Made by a program: the position numbers and the translations under genes
Shown here: piece after piece, positions 42,982 through 51,313 of the stretch
How positions within the stretch are numbered: the first letter of the stretch is position 1
How the letters are laid out: each line of letters starts with the position of its first letter
Source: an uncultured Bacteroidia bacterium
Lineage (GTDB): Bacteria; Bacteroidota; Bacteroidia; Bacteroidales; UBA932
Direction: 5' to 3'
DNA length: 64,000 nucleotides
Assembly: GCA_902801885.1 (NCBI GenBank)
Contig: CADCJX010000004.1
Coordinates: forward strand, 59,410 to 123,409
The notes under the pieces: generated by a model
What the model was told of the DNA's origin: nothing
What the model saw: only the letters and a program-made list of their open reading frames with translations
Database searches by the model: none

Positions 42982-43311
42982 TCAGCGGACGGTGACATCC
43001 GTTCCGGGAGAGTTTCTCAGGACGTTCACTAACTTCCGTTTCCCGACGGTGACTTTGCCGGTCGTGAAAGCTGGAAGATTATAAGACTTCATCAACTTCT
43101 TGTAGTATTCCTTGGGATTCTTCTGCGGAAGCAGGAAAGGTTTCGTGGCGTTTCCATCGGGATCCACGTGTGTGAAATACGGCTTGGTGTAAAGCCCGTC
43201 ATCCCTTCTGCTGCTGAAAACCAGACACTTCCCGTCGGCACTCCAAGTGTGGAAACTATCCACATCTTCTGAATTGACCCCCGCCATAGGGCCTTGGAGC
43301 CCCCTTAACAA
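42982..43311 (-). pseudogene. 5'-truncated relic of a PD40/TolB-like lipoprotein gene
   Basis: About 100 codons match the C-terminal end of the intact protein at 49846-51294: SFHTWSADGKCLVFSSRRDDGLY aligns to SYHSWSGNSRWIIWASRRLDGLY (landmarks S-x-H-x-W-S and ASRR/SSRR-x-DGLY), and KPFLLPQKN and LMKSYNLPAF align to KPFLMPQKS and LMKSYNVPEF. The propeller, CxxCH motif and signal peptide are missing; the frame opens only at a TTG. It lies 3 bases from the GH92 stop, convergent, and is followed by the promoter of the second SusC gene. Most likely a remnant left when that locus was inserted or rearranged. Confidence 0.75.
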
Positions 43312-43327
43312 GCGATTCTTGATGTGT

Positions 43328-43362
43328 TTTGTTGGATAATTATTCGAGTTTTTATAACTTTG
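43328..43362 (+). promoter_or_regulatory. Promoter of the second SusCD locus with a long leader
   Basis: TTTG (43328-43331), a 23-base spacer and TAACTTTG (43355-43362) fit the Bacteroidetes promoter. Transcription would start near 43369, giving a leader of about 170 bases before the SusC ATG at 43539. The leader is AT-rich, contains a 24-bp tandem duplication and shows no clear ribosome-binding site. Long leaders of this kind are candidate sites for post-transcriptional control. No ECF/FecR pair or other regulator gene sits beside this locus within the window. Confidence 0.6.
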
Positions 43363-43443
43363 TTTTATTATACCTCCCCTATCGCAAAAGGGAGAATGAC
43401 GATTTTGACAGTTTTTAAGGTTTTATGTGTTAAGGAATTAATA

Positions 43444-43491
43444 AGTGATATACCAATTAAGGTAATTAGTGATATACCAATTAAGGTAATT
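43444..43491. repeat. Perfect 24-bp tandem duplication in the SusC leader
   Basis: The unit AGTGATATACCAATTAAGGT plus AATT occurs twice back to back (43444-43467 and 43468-43491), with a partial related AATTAAC following. It lies in the transcribed leader of the second SusC gene. It may be simple slippage, or two copies of a binding site. Confidence 0.9.
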
Positions 43492-43538
43492 AACAATATT
43501 GAACCAATAGCAGCTAAATCCTTTTAACAATTACATTT

Positions 43539-46500
43539 ATGGGTAAACGAATCATTACGTTTTTGCTTGCGCTTCTATTTGTAGGTGCGCAGGTATTCGC
43601 TCAGAATTCGGTTACTGGTAAAGTGACCGATTCAAATGGCGAAGCCATTCCGGGCGCCAGTATTATGGTCAAAGGAACCAATACAGGCGTTATCACAGAC
43701 CTCGACGGTAACTTCCGCATCAATGTGAAAGCCAACGCAGAACTGGTCTTTAGCTCGATCGGTTACAAGACTACCACCGTGGCAGTCGGTAACCGTGGTG
43801 TAATCAATGTTATCCTGGAAGATGACACTCTCCTTCTGGATGATGTCGTCGTGGTCGGTTACGGTACCGCACGTCGTAAGGATCTCACAGGATCGCTTTC
43901 AGCTATCCAGTCAGAGACCATCGCGGCCCAGAACACATCCACTGTTTCCCGTATGCTCGAGGGTGCCGCTCCTGGTCTGCGTGTCGCCGCTACTGACGGT
44001 CAGCCCGGTTTCGATATGGGTATCCGTATCCGTGGTATCTCTTCCACTAAATCCGACGCTGCTTCAGCCCTCATCGTTATCGATGGTGTCGCAGCTCAAC
44101 CAGCCGCCGCTAACCAGAACGCGTTGGAGAACCCTCTGTCCCGCCTAAACCCTGAGGACATCGCTTCTGTGACCATTCTTAAGGATGCTGCCTCCACGGC
44201 GCTCTACGGATCCCGCGGTGCTAACGGTGTCGTCCTCATCACCACAAAGGCCGGTCAGGCCGGAAAGGCCCAGATCTCTTTCGAGAGCAGGGTCGGTTAC
44301 AACTTCGTCGGTCCCTACAATTCCGCTGAGATCGACAAAGCTTCTGACTACTACGAGTTCGCTTGGAGAAGTATCTACAACTCATATCGTTATGGTGTTG
44401 GCGGTACGGGTCTCCCCGGTGTCGGTGCCGACGATGTTCCTTACACCAATTTCAATAATCCGAACCACTCCGACGCTGAAGCAAGGCAGTTCGCCAGCGC
44501 ACACCTTTTCGACTACGTCGGAAGCGAGACTTCTTTCGAGGAGAACGGACTCGGTAACTGGATGGCTTACTCCGTGCCAGGAGCTGTCTACACTACCACC
44601 GGCGAGGGCAGCAAGGCCTCCTCTACCATGAGCGGCGCTTTTCTTGTGGGCACTGACGGCAAGATCAATCCCAACGCTAAACTCCTCTACAGCGAGAGCT
44701 ATCGCAACATCCTCATGAAGAAGGCTTTCCGCCAGGACTACAATATCTCCGCCCGCGGAGGTAACGACAAGATGCATTACTATCTCTCTCTTGGTTACCT
44801 CGACGAGCCTTCCTTCCTTGTAGCCTCAAGCTTCAAGCGTTACAGCGGCCGCGCCAATGTCGACGCCATGATCACCAACTGGCTGAAGGTCGGTGCTAAC
44901 GTTTCTTACGCCAACACCAACACCCGCACCATGGCTACCCGTTGGCAGAACCGTGGCGCCGGTGGTGCTTCCGGTAACACTATGTACTATGTCAAGATGT
45001 ATCCTCCGATCATCTCCGTTTATGAATATGACGCCAATGGCAACGTGAAACTGGACGAGAATGGCAACAAGGTTGTCGCCAAAGGCCCGACCTATTCACC
45101 CCTTGGTGACGGAAAGACTGTAGGAACGAACTTCAACCGCGACCTCCTGTGGGAGACCGAGACCAACCAGTCCACCTTCAACAACCAGACTTGGACACCT
45201 AAGGTCTTTGCAGAGGTCACCCTTCCTTACGGATTCAAATTCACGGGCAACTTCACAATGGAGGAATACACCACCCGTAACCTCCGTTACATGAACCATG
45301 AGGCCGGCCGTGGAGCTTCCAGAGGTGGTATGATGCTGCGCAAGATGAGCAGGACCGTCATGAACACCCAGCAGCTCCTGACCTGGAACCGCGAGTATGG
45401 CAAGCACCATTTCGACGCATTGGTCGGTCACGAGTATGAGGATCTCCACAGTGAGATTGTCCAGTATGCCTCAGCAGACGAGCTCCTTTCCGGATATGTC
45501 ATGCCTGGTAACTTCACGTCCCGTTTCAACAATATCAGCGGTTACGAGAACGACAAATGGCAGCTGGACGACTTCCGTCTCGAGTCCTATCTTGGACGTC
45601 TCAATTACATCTACGACGAGAAGTACTATCTCTCCGGTTCCTTCCGCCGTGACGGATCTTCCAAGTTCATCAAGGAGAACCGCTGGGGCAACTTCTGGTC
45701 TGTGGGTGCCGGTTGGAGAATCTCTTCCGAGCCCTGGATGGAGGGCACCAAGACCTGGCTGGACAATGCCAAGATCCGCGCCAGTTACGGTGTCACCGGT
45801 AACCAGAATGGCGTTAGCGAATATTATATCAATCCTACATGGTCATATGGCGTTTCCCGTTGGAAAGCAGTTTCAAACGGAACAGGCCAGGCCGAGGTCT
45901 TCAGCCTCACTTCTCCCGGACTTGTCGACACCGACATCACCTGGGAGCATGTCCACCAGTTCGACACCGGTCTCGATTTCACCCTCTTCAACAGCAGGAT
46001 TTCCGGTGCCATTGACTACTACAACAACCTCACCACGAACTCCTTGTACAGCCAGGCCGTCTCGCCGCTCGCAAACATGGCGAACACGACCCACACCCGT
46101 AACTGCGCCAAGCTCCGCAATACCGGTATAGAGTTCGAGCTCAGCAGCGACATCATCCGCAACAAGGACTTCAACTGGAACTTGAGCCTCAACCTCACCC
46201 ACTTCAGGACCACCCTCGTGGACGTTCCTGACAGTCAGCTTCCTTTCTGGGATCCCAAGACATCAGAGCTTCCTGAGGGGACTTGGACTGCGGCTTCCGA
46301 GACATGGGCAGCTACCGGTGGACAGAATGCCGGTCAGGGCAAGCTTTATCTCCGTGGAGAGGGCCGTGACATCTACAACCTCTATCTTTACAAATATGCT
46401 GGTGTAGATGAGAAATCCGGTCTTCCTATGTACTGGCACCATGTCACTTACGCTGATGTCAACGCTGACTCGAAGGGCAACTACGCTCACGGTGGCCGCT

Positions 46501-47126
46501 ATACAAGTTATAAGGAAGGCGATGACGTGAAGACTCTGGTCTCCGCCGACGCTTCCCAGTACGAGTATGGCTCCGCAACTCCTGACATCATGGGTGGTCT
46601 CACCTCCAGCTTCCGCTGGAAGAATTGGGATCTCAGCACTGTCTGGGCCTTCCAGCTCGGCGGTAAGTTCTTCTCCCGTGAGTTCGGTGAGATGATGTAC
46701 CGCACCAGCTCCCTCGCCGCTGATTGGAACAAGGGTGACAGCTGGGTCGCCAAAGAGACGGTCGGCGCCACATTCAACGAGTCTAATACGGGTGCCTACT
46801 TCCCGATGCAGTGGTGGGCCAACGGTCGTACCTGCCGTTACGACGGTGACACGATCGGTAGCTGGCAGTTCACGAACATGGCTCTCTTCAACGCTTCCTA
46901 CCTGCGTCTGAAGAACGTCACTCTCGGATATACCCTTCCCAAGAAGCTTACTGAGAAAGTTCATATCGGTGGTCTCCGCGCTTATGTGTCGGCTGACAAC
47001 CTCGTATTCTTCTCCGCCCACAAGGGCATCGATCCTTCTCTGTCAGCGGTCGGTGGTTACGATGTCGCCCAGTGCGTTTATCCGCAGATGGCGAATGTGA
47101 TCTTCGGAATCAAGCTTGATTTTTAA
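43539..47126 (+). CDS. SusC-like TonB-dependent outer-membrane glycan transporter (no STN domain)
   Basis: This is a 1195-residue protein with a signal peptide ending QVFAQN (about residue 22). A carboxypeptidase-regulatory-like domain (about 24-105, VTGKVTDSNGEAIPGASIMV) is followed by the DDVVVVGYGTARRKDLTGS segment, the plug (LIVIDGVA, then ILKDAASTALYGSRGANGV) and the barrel, ending VIFGIKLDF. It imports oligosaccharides with its SusD partner 18 bases downstream. Absence of STN means it does not signal through FecR, in contrast to the first SusC. Codon use (frequent GGT, GCT, CGT) differs from the surrounding enzymes and is typical of highly expressed genes. Confidence 0.97.
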   Translation: MGKRIITFLLALLFVGAQVFAQNSVTGKVTDSNGEAIPGASIMVKGTNTGVITDLDGNFRINVKANAELVFSSIGYKTTTVAVGNRGVINVILEDDTLLLDDVVVVGYGTARRKDLTGSLSAIQSETIAAQNTSTVSRMLEGAAPGLRVAATDGQPGFDMGIRIRGISSTKSDAASALIVIDGVAAQPAAANQNALENPLSRLNPEDIASVTILKDAASTALYGSRGANGVVLITTKAGQAGKAQISFESRVGYNFVGPYNSAEIDKASDYYEFAWRSIYNSYRYGVGGTGLPGVGADDVPYTNFNNPNHSDAEARQFASAHLFDYVGSETSFEENGLGNWMAYSVPGAVYTTTGEGSKASSTMSGAFLVGTDGKINPNAKLLYSESYRNILMKKAFRQDYNISARGGNDKMHYYLSLGYLDEPSFLVASSFKRYSGRANVDAMITNWLKVGANVSYANTNTRTMATRWQNRGAGGASGNTMYYVKMYPPIISVYEYDANGNVKLDENGNKVVAKGPTYSPLGDGKTVGTNFNRDLLWETETNQSTFNNQTWTPKVFAEVTLPYGFKFTGNFTMEEYTTRNLRYMNHEAGRGASRGGMMLRKMSRTVMNTQQLLTWNREYGKHHFDALVGHEYEDLHSEIVQYASADELLSGYVMPGNFTSRFNNISGYENDKWQLDDFRLESYLGRLNYIYDEKYYLSGSFRRDGSSKFIKENRWGNFWSVGAGWRISSEPWMEGTKTWLDNAKIRASYGVTGNQNGVSEYYINPTWSYGVSRWKAVSNGTGQAEVFSLTSPGLVDTDITWEHVHQFDTGLDFTLFNSRISGAIDYYNNLTTNSLYSQAVSPLANMANTTHTRNCAKLRNTGIEFELSSDIIRNKDFNWNLSLNLTHFRTTLVDVPDSQLPFWDPKTSELPEGTWTAASETWAATGGQNAGQGKLYLRGEGRDIYNLYLYKYAGVDEKSGLPMYWHHVTYADVNADSKGNYAHGGRYTSYKEGDDVKTLVSADASQYEYGSATPDIMGGLTSSFRWKNWDLSTVWAFQLGGKFFSREFGEMMYRTSSLAADWNKGDSWVAKETVGATFNESNTGAYFPMQWWANGRTCRYDGDTIGSWQFTNMALFNASYLRLKNVTLGYTLPKKLTEKVHIGGLRAYVSADNLVFFSAHKGIDPSLSAVGGYDVAQCVYPQMANVIFGIKLDF

Positions 47127-47144
47127 TTAATAAGACACAGAGAT

Positions 47145-48833
47145 ATGAAAACACATAAAATAATTTCTATTGCTGTTGCTCTTGGTCTTCTGGTTTCCTG
47201 CGGTGACCGCCTGAACGTCACCAACCCGAACAAGTTCACTGTCGAGGATATCAATGAGAATATCTTCCTGAGCGGTGACGAGTCGAAGATCAAACTCGCT
47301 CTTGAGGGTATGGCCAACACCATGCCTACTCAGATGATGGTGTACGACACCAAGCTGACAAAGGGCTACGGAAACCGTTGGTCAGCTGACATTACCCATA
47401 AGCTCGCCCATGACATGCTTATCGGTGATATCGTCTCCGGTCCTGACGCCGGTCACGCCGGTGTTTTCTCGAACTGGTATTCCGTGGCTAACGATTTCCC
47501 TTACTATCGTTACAACGCTGACGTTGTCGCCAATTACGCCAACTACATCTCAGCCTGTATCAAGATTTCCAACGCTATCAAGGTTATGCAGAACATCTCC
47601 ATTGAGACGATCGAGAAGGCCTCCGGCGCTACCCAGGCCATGCTGAAGGACTACAGGGCCCGCTGCCTCGTGGTTTACGCTCTCGGTTACATGGAACTCA
47701 TGGAGATCTACACCGACCTTACCGATCCTGAGTCAACGACAGCCAAGGGATGGCCGATCTACGAGAACTACGCCTACAACACTCCTGTCGCCCCGCTTAG
47801 CGTCAAAGAGACTTGGGACAGGATCATCTCCGATCTCCAGACAGCTGTCAAATACTTCAGCGAGTCAATAGGTTACACGCAGGGTAACACAGAGTCCGAG
47901 CTCTATGACATCGATCTTGGTGTCGCGCAGTTCCTCCTCGCCCGCGCCGCACTTGACTGCCACAGATGGGACATCGCCGCCACCGCGGCCAACGACATCG
48001 TCTCCAAGTATCCCAACTTCATTTCCGAAGATAATTGGGGTATGTCGAACGAGACTCTCACCAAGGTCGCCCAGCTAACTTCCAATAACGGCTTTGTTGA
48101 AGGCTTCAACTCAGACAAGAACGCGTTCTTCAACTTCAAAGTCAACCCCGAAGCCCTCTTCGGATGGGAGGCTTCCGAGTCTGTGGGTGCCAACGTGACG
48201 CGTAAGAGCGCTATTCCTTTCGTGATGGAGAACCCGCTGCTTAACGGGAATATGGAGTCCGCATGGCAGATCGACGCTGATCTTTACAACAAGATTCCCG
48301 ACGCCGACTTCCGTAAGGATCGCATCGCCAGCGCTGATGTCGCCTATCCTTTCTACACAGTCAACACTGTCGGTTCCGATACCACCTTCCACGCCGGAAT
48401 CGTGGTTCCGAAATACACCAACCTGAAGTTCGCCGCCACGGAGTCCAGGGACGGAAAGACCATCCATGACAACTCCACATGGCTCACCGATCTCCCTTAC
48501 TACCGTTCCTCCGCAGCTTACCTGATGCTCGCCGAGGCTTACGCCCAGCAGGGTAACACATCCAATGCCAAGGCCGCTCTGGACAAACTGCTCGCCGCCC
48601 GCACAAAGGCCGGTCAGCCCGCGATGACCAGCACAGGTAGCCTCGACGAAGTGAAACTCCAGTGGAGAATCGAGTTCTGGGGCGAAGGTGACTGGAACTT
48701 CCTGAACGCTAAGCGTTGGGGAGACATCTCCAACTACCGCAAGGGATCCAACCACTGGACCAAGAGTGCCAACCCCACTCTCATCTGGGAAGTCCCTGAG
48801 GAAGAGACTATCGGAAATCCTAACTGGAACTAG
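47145..48833 (+). CDS. SusD-like surface glycan-binding lipoprotein
   Basis: This is a 562-residue protein with lipobox LLVSCGDRL (Cys at about 19) followed by NVTNPNKFTVEDIN. TPR-like helices and SusD-type landmarks follow (AYLMLAEAYAQQGNT and the C-terminal QWRIEFWGEGDWNFLNAKRWGD, corresponding to the E-R-x-x-E/W-D-x-x-R-W region). It belongs to the more diverged SusD/RagB-2 type rather than the classical type of the first locus. It pairs with the SusC 18 bases upstream and is followed by a clear intrinsic terminator. Confidence 0.95.
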   Translation: MKTHKIISIAVALGLLVSCGDRLNVTNPNKFTVEDINENIFLSGDESKIKLALEGMANTMPTQMMVYDTKLTKGYGNRWSADITHKLAHDMLIGDIVSGPDAGHAGVFSNWYSVANDFPYYRYNADVVANYANYISACIKISNAIKVMQNISIETIEKASGATQAMLKDYRARCLVVYALGYMELMEIYTDLTDPESTTAKGWPIYENYAYNTPVAPLSVKETWDRIISDLQTAVKYFSESIGYTQGNTESELYDIDLGVAQFLLARAALDCHRWDIAATAANDIVSKYPNFISEDNWGMSNETLTKVAQLTSNNGFVEGFNSDKNAFFNFKVNPEALFGWEASESVGANVTRKSAIPFVMENPLLNGNMESAWQIDADLYNKIPDADFRKDRIASADVAYPFYTVNTVGSDTTFHAGIVVPKYTNLKFAATESRDGKTIHDNSTWLTDLPYYRSSAAYLMLAEAYAQQGNTSNAKAALDKLLAARTKAGQPAMTSTGSLDEVKLQWRIEFWGEGDWNFLNAKRWGDISNYRKGSNHWTKSANPTLIWEVPEEETIGNPNWN

Positions 48834-48856
48834 TATTACTATTCCATAAAGAAATG

Positions 48857-48890
48857 GGGGACGGGTTCACCAGAATCCGTCCCCTTTTTT
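48857..48890 (+). terminator. Intrinsic terminator after the second SusCD pair
   Basis: GGGGACGGGTT (48857-48867) pairs with AATCCGTCCCC (48874-48884) over 11 bp including one G-U pair, with a 6-base loop, followed directly by TTTTTT (48885-48890). It separates SusCD transcription from the genes beyond, typical of glycan loci in which SusCD needs higher expression than the enzymes. Confidence 0.85.
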
Positions 48891-48891
48891 C

Positions 48892-48899
48892 TATATTTG
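48892..48899 (+). promoter_or_regulatory. -7 promoter box after the SusCD terminator
   Basis: TATATTTG (TAnnTTTG) lies one base after the terminator T-tract and 26 bases before the ATG at 48926. The -33 position falls inside the terminator stem and does not match. It may restart transcription for the lipoprotein/PD40/GH28 genes. Confidence 0.45.
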
Positions 48900-48925
48900 C
48901 CCAAGAATAGGTTCGCCGGAACGTT

Positions 48926-49849
48926 ATGGTGAAATATCATATTACTATACTCCTTCTGCTGTCCCTAGGCCTGATGACCGCATGCCAAGGCGATCCTCCT
49001 TCGCCTTTTTCTCCCGAAGAAGTCATCACTTCCTATTCCGACAACGAAACTACGGTCGATCTCATGAGGCTCTCACGGCTAAACCTCGCCCTGGCTGAGA
49101 CCGGTCAGCTTGCCGATAAGGTATTTCATTACACGCAAGCAGGTTCTGACGGCATCCTCGTCCCCTGGGACATGACCGCGGAGGCGGGAGAGCGTCTGAG
49201 TGACGCATATTGGTCGATGGGACATGTAGCGTATTCCCAGAGGATGGCCTTTGAGGCAAATGTGATGGACGAGCGGGACGTGAACCCGCGGATGGTAAAG
49301 CGGTTAATAGAAACCAATCTCGTATTCGGAGCCTATCCTGTCGCCCGGAAATATATCGACATTCTCGGAAAAGAAAAAGGGTGGAAGAAAGTCGCCGAAG
49401 GATACCGTCGCTTACTCGATGATGACGCAGCCGTAGAGGCCGATCCGGTACTTGGAGCAAAGCGGAAATGCGTCCCCGAGAAGGATTTCATCTCGTTGGT
49501 GCGGGGCATTGATGAGGATTTGAAGGATATCATCCGCTTCAATCCGGGTTATCACAAGGCTATAGAGTATCTTGGGGTTATTTACTTGCTTGACTGTGAG
49601 ATGGATAAGTTCAAGGAGATGCTCGACGAGTTTTACGGGACGGAGGCTTTGCCGGAGCTCCCGGCCTCTTTCGCCGAGGCAGCTTGCATGCTCTCGGAAA
49701 TTGACCGTGGATATTGGAAGAGAATGGGGGTCTCTTCGGAAATGTACAAAAAATATAATGATTTCAAGTCAAGGCTGGAAAATGGTCTGACGCCTGATAA
49801 GTATAAAGACACATTCTGGTATTACATCATGAGAGTCAACAGCCTATGA
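48926..49849 (+). CDS. Uncharacterised alpha-helical lipoprotein upstream of the PD40 protein
   Basis: This is a 307-residue protein with lipobox LMTACQGDP (Cys at about 20). The rest is helical and TPR-like (DLMRLSRLNLALAETGQLADK; NPRMVKRLIETNLVFGAYPVARKYID; GYHKAIEYLGVIYLLDCEMDKF are the landmark stretches, abbreviated). It resembles the soluble C-terminal half of DUF6057-type proteins I remember beside PD40 proteins, but here there is no membrane portion. Its stop overlaps the PD40 gene start by 4 bases (49846-49849), so the two products probably work together. Function unknown. Confidence 0.6.
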   Translation: MVKYHITILLLLSLGLMTACQGDPPSPFSPEEVITSYSDNETTVDLMRLSRLNLALAETGQLADKVFHYTQAGSDGILVPWDMTAEAGERLSDAYWSMGHVAYSQRMAFEANVMDERDVNPRMVKRLIETNLVFGAYPVARKYIDILGKEKGWKKVAEGYRRLLDDDAAVEADPVLGAKRKCVPEKDFISLVRGIDEDLKDIIRFNPGYHKAIEYLGVIYLLDCEMDKFKEMLDEFYGTEALPELPASFAEAACMLSEIDRGYWKRMGVSSEMYKKYNDFKSRLENGLTPDKYKDTFWYYIMRVNSL

Positions 49850-51294
49850 GAAAGATACTTCCACTGATCATCCCCGTCTTTGCCGCTGTCTCCTGCGCCA
49901 TAAAGATGGAAGAACCCGCACCAGACACGGCTGAAGCCGCGATATTCCCTGACTACAAGAATGTCACGGTACCTCCGAATATCGCCCCACTTAACTTCTC
50001 GCTTGAAGAAGGGACGGAAGGTGTCGCCATCCTCGAAAACTCCGGAAAGAAACTGATCCTGAAAACCAAAAAAGGCGAGTTCGACATACCGGAGGACAGT
50101 TGGAGGGAATTCGCTATAGCCGGTTCGGAAATAACAGTGACTGTGGGTGTTAAAGAGGACGGCAAGTATGTGCCCAGAAAGCCGTTCCCGATCTTCGTCT
50201 CAGAAGACAAGATTGAACCTTACGTCGCCTACCGTCTGATAGACCCAGGTTACGAGACTTGGAATAAGCTGGGGCTGTACCAGCGCTGTCTTGAGAGTTT
50301 CAAGGAGACCCCGATCATGACTAACGACAAGACTGACCGGAATTGCATGAACTGCCACTCGTTCAAAAGCCGGGATCCTGGAACTATGATGTTCCACATG
50401 AGGGCGCGGAACGGCGGCACTTTTGTCTGGAAAGACGGTTCCATTGAAAAGCTTAACACGAAGACTCCCCAGACAATCTCGGCCCTTGTATATCCTTACT
50501 GGCATCCATCCGGGAAATACATCGCTTTCTCGGTCAACGATATAGCACAGTTTTTCCATTCCACGAACCCGAATCGGGTTGAGGTGTATGACTACAAGTC
50601 GGACGTGGTGGTTTACGACGTTGACAACCATCAGGTGTCTTCTTCGCCCATGCTAATGGACACGACCCGGATGGAGACCTTCCCCTCATTCTCACCCGAC
50701 GGAAAAACCCTTTACTATTGTTCCACGAGGCAACCACAGATGCCTCAAGGCTATAAGGACGTCCGGTACAGCATCTGCTCGATCCCGTTCGATCAAGAGA
50801 AGTTTTCTTTCGGGGATAAGGTGGATACGGTATATAATGCCGACAAAACCGGTTTGGACGCCACATTCCCAAGGATATCCCCAGACGGCAGGTTCCTTCT
50901 TTTCGCCGAGACAGCTTACGGATGCTTCGCCATCTGGCATAAGGATTCTGAATTGAGGATGATAGACCTCAAGGATGGCACGTTCCACACTCTTGACGGG
51001 ATCAACGGTCCGGATGCGGACAGCTACCATTCCTGGAGCGGCAACAGCCGATGGATCATCTGGGCGAGCCGCAGGCTGGACGGCCTGTATTCGCGCTTGT
51101 TCATCGCCCATATTGACGAGAATGGAAAAACATCCAAACCTTTCTTGATGCCCCAAAAGAGCGTCAGACATGATAAGGAATTGATGAAATCCTATAATGT
51201 TCCCGAATTTATATCCGGGCCTGTTCTTTTCGACCGGGACGAGATGGCTGATATTGCCAAGAACGATCCTGGCGTAGATGTGAATTTCAAATGA
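49846..51294 (+). CDS. PD40/TolB-like beta-propeller lipoprotein with a CxxCH haem-type motif
   Basis: This is a 482-residue protein with lipobox AAVSCAIKM (Cys at about 17). RNCMNCHSF at about residues 165-173 (Cys167, Cys170, His171) is a CxxCH motif as used for covalent haem attachment in c-type cytochromes. PD40-type repeats follow: YWHPSGKYIAFSVND, FPSFSPDGKTLYYCS, FPRISPDGRFLLFAE and HSWSGNSRWIIWASRR. It is translationally coupled to the helical lipoprotein upstream. A degenerate relative remains at 42982-43311. A redox or electron-transfer role is possible if haem is attached; otherwise the CxxCH may bind metal or form a disulfide. Confidence 0.72.
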   Translation: MRKILPLIIPVFAAVSCAIKMEEPAPDTAEAAIFPDYKNVTVPPNIAPLNFSLEEGTEGVAILENSGKKLILKTKKGEFDIPEDSWREFAIAGSEITVTVGVKEDGKYVPRKPFPIFVSEDKIEPYVAYRLIDPGYETWNKLGLYQRCLESFKETPIMTNDKTDRNCMNCHSFKSRDPGTMMFHMRARNGGTFVWKDGSIEKLNTKTPQTISALVYPYWHPSGKYIAFSVNDIAQFFHSTNPNRVEVYDYKSDVVVYDVDNHQVSSSPMLMDTTRMETFPSFSPDGKTLYYCSTRQPQMPQGYKDVRYSICSIPFDQEKFSFGDKVDTVYNADKTGLDATFPRISPDGRFLLFAETAYGCFAIWHKDSELRMIDLKDGTFHTLDGINGPDADSYHSWSGNSRWIIWASRRLDGLYSRLFIAHIDENGKTSKPFLMPQKSVRHDKELMKSYNVPEFISGPVLFDRDEMADIAKNDPGVDVNFK

Positions 51295-51313
51295 CAACAA
51301 ATAATAACCAATC

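Noticed and set aside
43444-43491. Possible start of a CRISPR array (24-bp repeat)
   Set aside because: Only two copies, directly abutting with no spacers, and no cas genes in the window.
43312-43538. Short plus-strand frame at 43324-43527 as a gene
   Set aside because: It overlaps the promoter and tandem duplication, is composed of low-complexity AT-rich codons, and shows no protein-like pattern.
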